Assembly: GCA_903952805.1 (NCBI GenBank)
Contig: CAJBHN010000651.1
Location: forward strand, 1-6,022
DNA: 6,022 nucleotides
Source: an uncultured Myxococcales bacterium
GTDB taxonomy: Bacteria; Myxococcota; UBA727; VGSZ01
Direction: 5' to 3'
Shown here: positions 4,444 through 6,022 of the stretch, piece by piece
Position numbering within the stretch: position 1 is the stretch's first letter
Layout of the letters: each line of letters begins with the position of its first letter
Position numbers and translations under genes: made by a program
The notes under the pieces: model-generated
The model's database searches: none
Told to the model about the DNA's origin: nothing
What the model saw: only the letters and a program-made list of their open reading frames with translations

Positions 4444-6022
4444 TCACGGGACATGAAAGCCGAGGTCCACGGTGCCGGTGTCGTCGACCCCATCGCTGCG
4501 CGTCGACAGCGACGACAGGCAGCGACGGCCGCGATCATCGTTCCAGCAGAGGTCGGCCGCCAGCGACGAGCCAGCGTCGACGGCGGGGCTGGTCGTGGTT
4601 TGGCCCGCCGCCACCTGCGACAGCAGCGCGTCCCAGTCTCCCGAACTCACGTGCTGTGGGTCGACGTTGAGCGAGTGCGCGTCACCGCCGATGAGGGCGG
4701 CGTACTGGCTCAAAGTCTGGTGGTCGATGTGGTCGGCGACTTCATACGCCAGCACCGTTGCCGACGCCGCCGGAGCATACAGGTTGTGGTCGGAGTGCAG
4801 CGCCCCGAGCCACAGCGTGGTGTCTCTGACGTAGACGCTGGCCTGCACGGCGCCCACGAAGATGTTGTTGGCGACGTAGAAGTCGGTGACGTCGCCGTCG
4901 CTGTTCCAAAACGTCAGGTCGCGCCCCGACGGGTCGGGGCGTTGGGCGTGGCTCCAGCCCCCGCCCGACGACAGGCAGGTGTTGTTCAAAAAGGAGATGT
5001 GGTCGGTGCCGCCGGTGGTTCCGGGTCGACGTGCGAAGTACTCGAAACAATATTCGGCGTTCCACACGAGGTTGTTCACGTAGACGATGTTGCTCTCCAG
5101 CACGTCGACGGTGCTGCTGGTGAACTGATTGGTCATGGCGGTGTCGTACATCTCGCCAAAGGTGCAGCCGACGACGACGATGTCGCGGGCGTTGCCCCAA
5201 AACTGGATGCCGTTGCCATAGCGGACGCCGGGCATGTCGGCCTGTTCACTGCCGCCGATGAAGCGGAAGTCGCAGTCGCGCACGACGACGTTGGCGACGT
5301 TTTCGCCGCCGATGCCCATCGCGCCGCCGTAGCGCAGGTCGAGGTTCAGATAGACGACGTGGTGCGCGTTGTTTTCCGAGATGATGTCGCGATTGAGAGC
5401 GACCTCGATGCTGGACGAGCGACGGGCCGGATTGAGCACCGACGCCATCAACAGTGTCCACGTCGACGCGTCGTACGAGAAGTCGTTGCTGGGGCTGGCC
5501 GACGTCACTGCTGTAAACTTTTTCACACCCACGTTGGTGCCATTCAAGATGATGTTGCCAACGTCTTTTTCCGGCAGGCTGGCGCTGGTCAAGGCCAGCA
5601 GCGACAGGGAGTCGACGGAGAAGGTCTGCCCCGCGCTCAGCGCTGTACCCAGAAAAAACGTCAGGCGGGCGTCGGCGGCGCTGGCGTTGGCGCGGAAATA
5701 CACCGTGTATGTGGTCCAGATCGCGCCGATTTTGATGTCGGCCGCCGACAACTCCGCCGTGTAGTCGCCCCAGGGGCTTGCTCCCTGGGTCAAGCGGGCC
5801 ACGACGTGTTTGATGCCCGACACCACTTTGCCCGAGCCACCGCTGCTGCGGGCCCGGAAGGTCAGCTTGTAGTATGTTCCCTTTCTGACCGAGAAGTTTC
5901 CAGAGTAGAGTTGAATGTCGGAGTTTGTCGTGCTGCCGGCGCTGCACGACACGGTGTAACTCGCTGGCGACGTGTCGTAGCGCGTGGTTTCGAGGGCGCC
6001 GGTGGCGCCGGCGCCGGCGCCG
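4444..6022 (-). CDS. Secreted carbohydrate-binding plus right-handed beta-helix protein (5' partial)
   Basis: The frame is open to the right edge, so the visible 525 residues lack the N-terminus and presumably a signal peptide. A GTG at 5952 is not the real start, because sensible coding (ALETTRYDTSPASYTVSC) continues upstream into a Gly-Ala repeat. Visible residues about 10-145 look like a CBM4/9-type jelly-roll carbohydrate-binding domain (VRKGTYYKLTFRARSS, IWTTYTVYFRAN, FSVDSLSLLAL). Residues about 170-415 form a right-handed parallel beta-helix of pectate-lyase type: repeated short strands with Asn ladders and turns such as ENVANVVVRDCDF, ARDIVVVGCTF, SNIVYVNNLVWN, DHISFLNNTCL and TDFYVANNIFVG. 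The C-terminus has SPAVDAG and GTVDLGFH, the usual end of such proteins. It probably binds or cleaves an extracellular polysaccharide; catalytic residues cannot be assigned. It is the first visible gene of an operon with the SpoIIM-like gene. Confidence 0.85.
   Translation of the reverse strand, partial: GAGAGATGALETTRYDTSPASYTVSCSAGSTTNSDIQLYSGNFSVRKGTYYKLTFRARSSGGSGKVVSGIKHVVARLTQGASPWGDYTAELSAADIKIGAIWTTYTVYFRANASAADARLTFFLGTALSAGQTFSVDSLSLLALTSASLPEKDVGNIILNGTNVGVKKFTAVTSASPSNDFSYDASTWTLLMASVLNPARRSSSIEVALNRDIISENNAHHVVYLNLDLRYGGAMGIGGENVANVVVRDCDFRFIGGSEQADMPGVRYGNGIQFWGNARDIVVVGCTFGEMYDTAMTNQFTSSTVDVLESNIVYVNNLVWNAEYCFEYFARRPGTTGGTDHISFLNNTCLSSGGGWSHAQRPDPSGRDLTFWNSDGDVTDFYVANNIFVGAVQASVYVRDTTLWLGALHSDHNLYAPAASATVLAYEVADHIDHQTLSQYAALIGGDAHSLNVDPQHVSSGDWDALLSQVAAGQTTTSPAVDAGSSLAADLCWNDDRGRRCLSSLSTRSDGVDDTGTVDLGFHVP
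5996..6022. repeat. GGCGCC microsatellite encoding Gly-Ala repeats, cut by window edge
   Basis: Alternating GGC and GCC triplets with one ACC. On the minus strand they encode GAGAGATGA, a flexible linker before the carbohydrate-binding domain. It probably extends beyond the right edge. Confidence 0.85.

Overview
The window is high-GC bacterial DNA, roughly 65-70% by eye. It has long shadow reading frames on both strands and low-complexity in-frame repeats. A lipoprotein with the CxxDCPxGQVCxxGxC cysteine pattern and a SpoIIM-like membrane protein suggest a Myxococcota or Bradymonadales-type (former deltaproteobacterial) genome. That assignment is inference from style of protein; there is no marker gene.

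Layout. Positions 1-386 (+) hold the C-terminal tail of a gene entering from the left, with a (Thr-Asp-Ala)7 repeat, and then a small unrecognised ORF. Positions 435-1163 (+) encode a secreted lipoprotein with a near-ideal ribosome binding site. Everything else reads on the minus strand. In transcription order from the right edge it is: a secreted carbohydrate-binding/beta-helix protein (5' end outside the window); a SpoIIM/DUF95-like membrane protein 12 bp behind it; a short gene stub; a 269-residue membrane protein whose ATG overlaps the stub's stop; a degraded IS91-family transposase; a DUF6992-like membrane protein with a (Ser-Ala-Thr)9 linker; and a truncated N-terminal fragment of a TPR/TMTC-type glycosyltransferase whose GTG overlaps the preceding stop. 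That fragment ends against the 3' end of the convergent lipoprotein gene.

The beta-helix and SpoIIM-like genes look like an intact operon pair. From about 3520 down to 1164 the region looks like a scrapyard. Two probably intact membrane-protein genes sit among three broken ones, and the overlapping stop/start junctions (ATGA at 3423-3426, GTGA at 1330-1333) show that both intact genes once had tightly coupled partners now reduced to stubs. The IS91 remnant lies between them and is a plausible agent of the rearrangement.

A second theme is in-frame minisatellites with periods of 6, 9, 12 or 15 bp, found in most of the genes. I see no tRNA, rRNA, CRISPR array or convincing terminator, and no evidence for a defence system or other new multi-gene system. 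The main value of the window is the set of broken genes that simple ORF calling misses.
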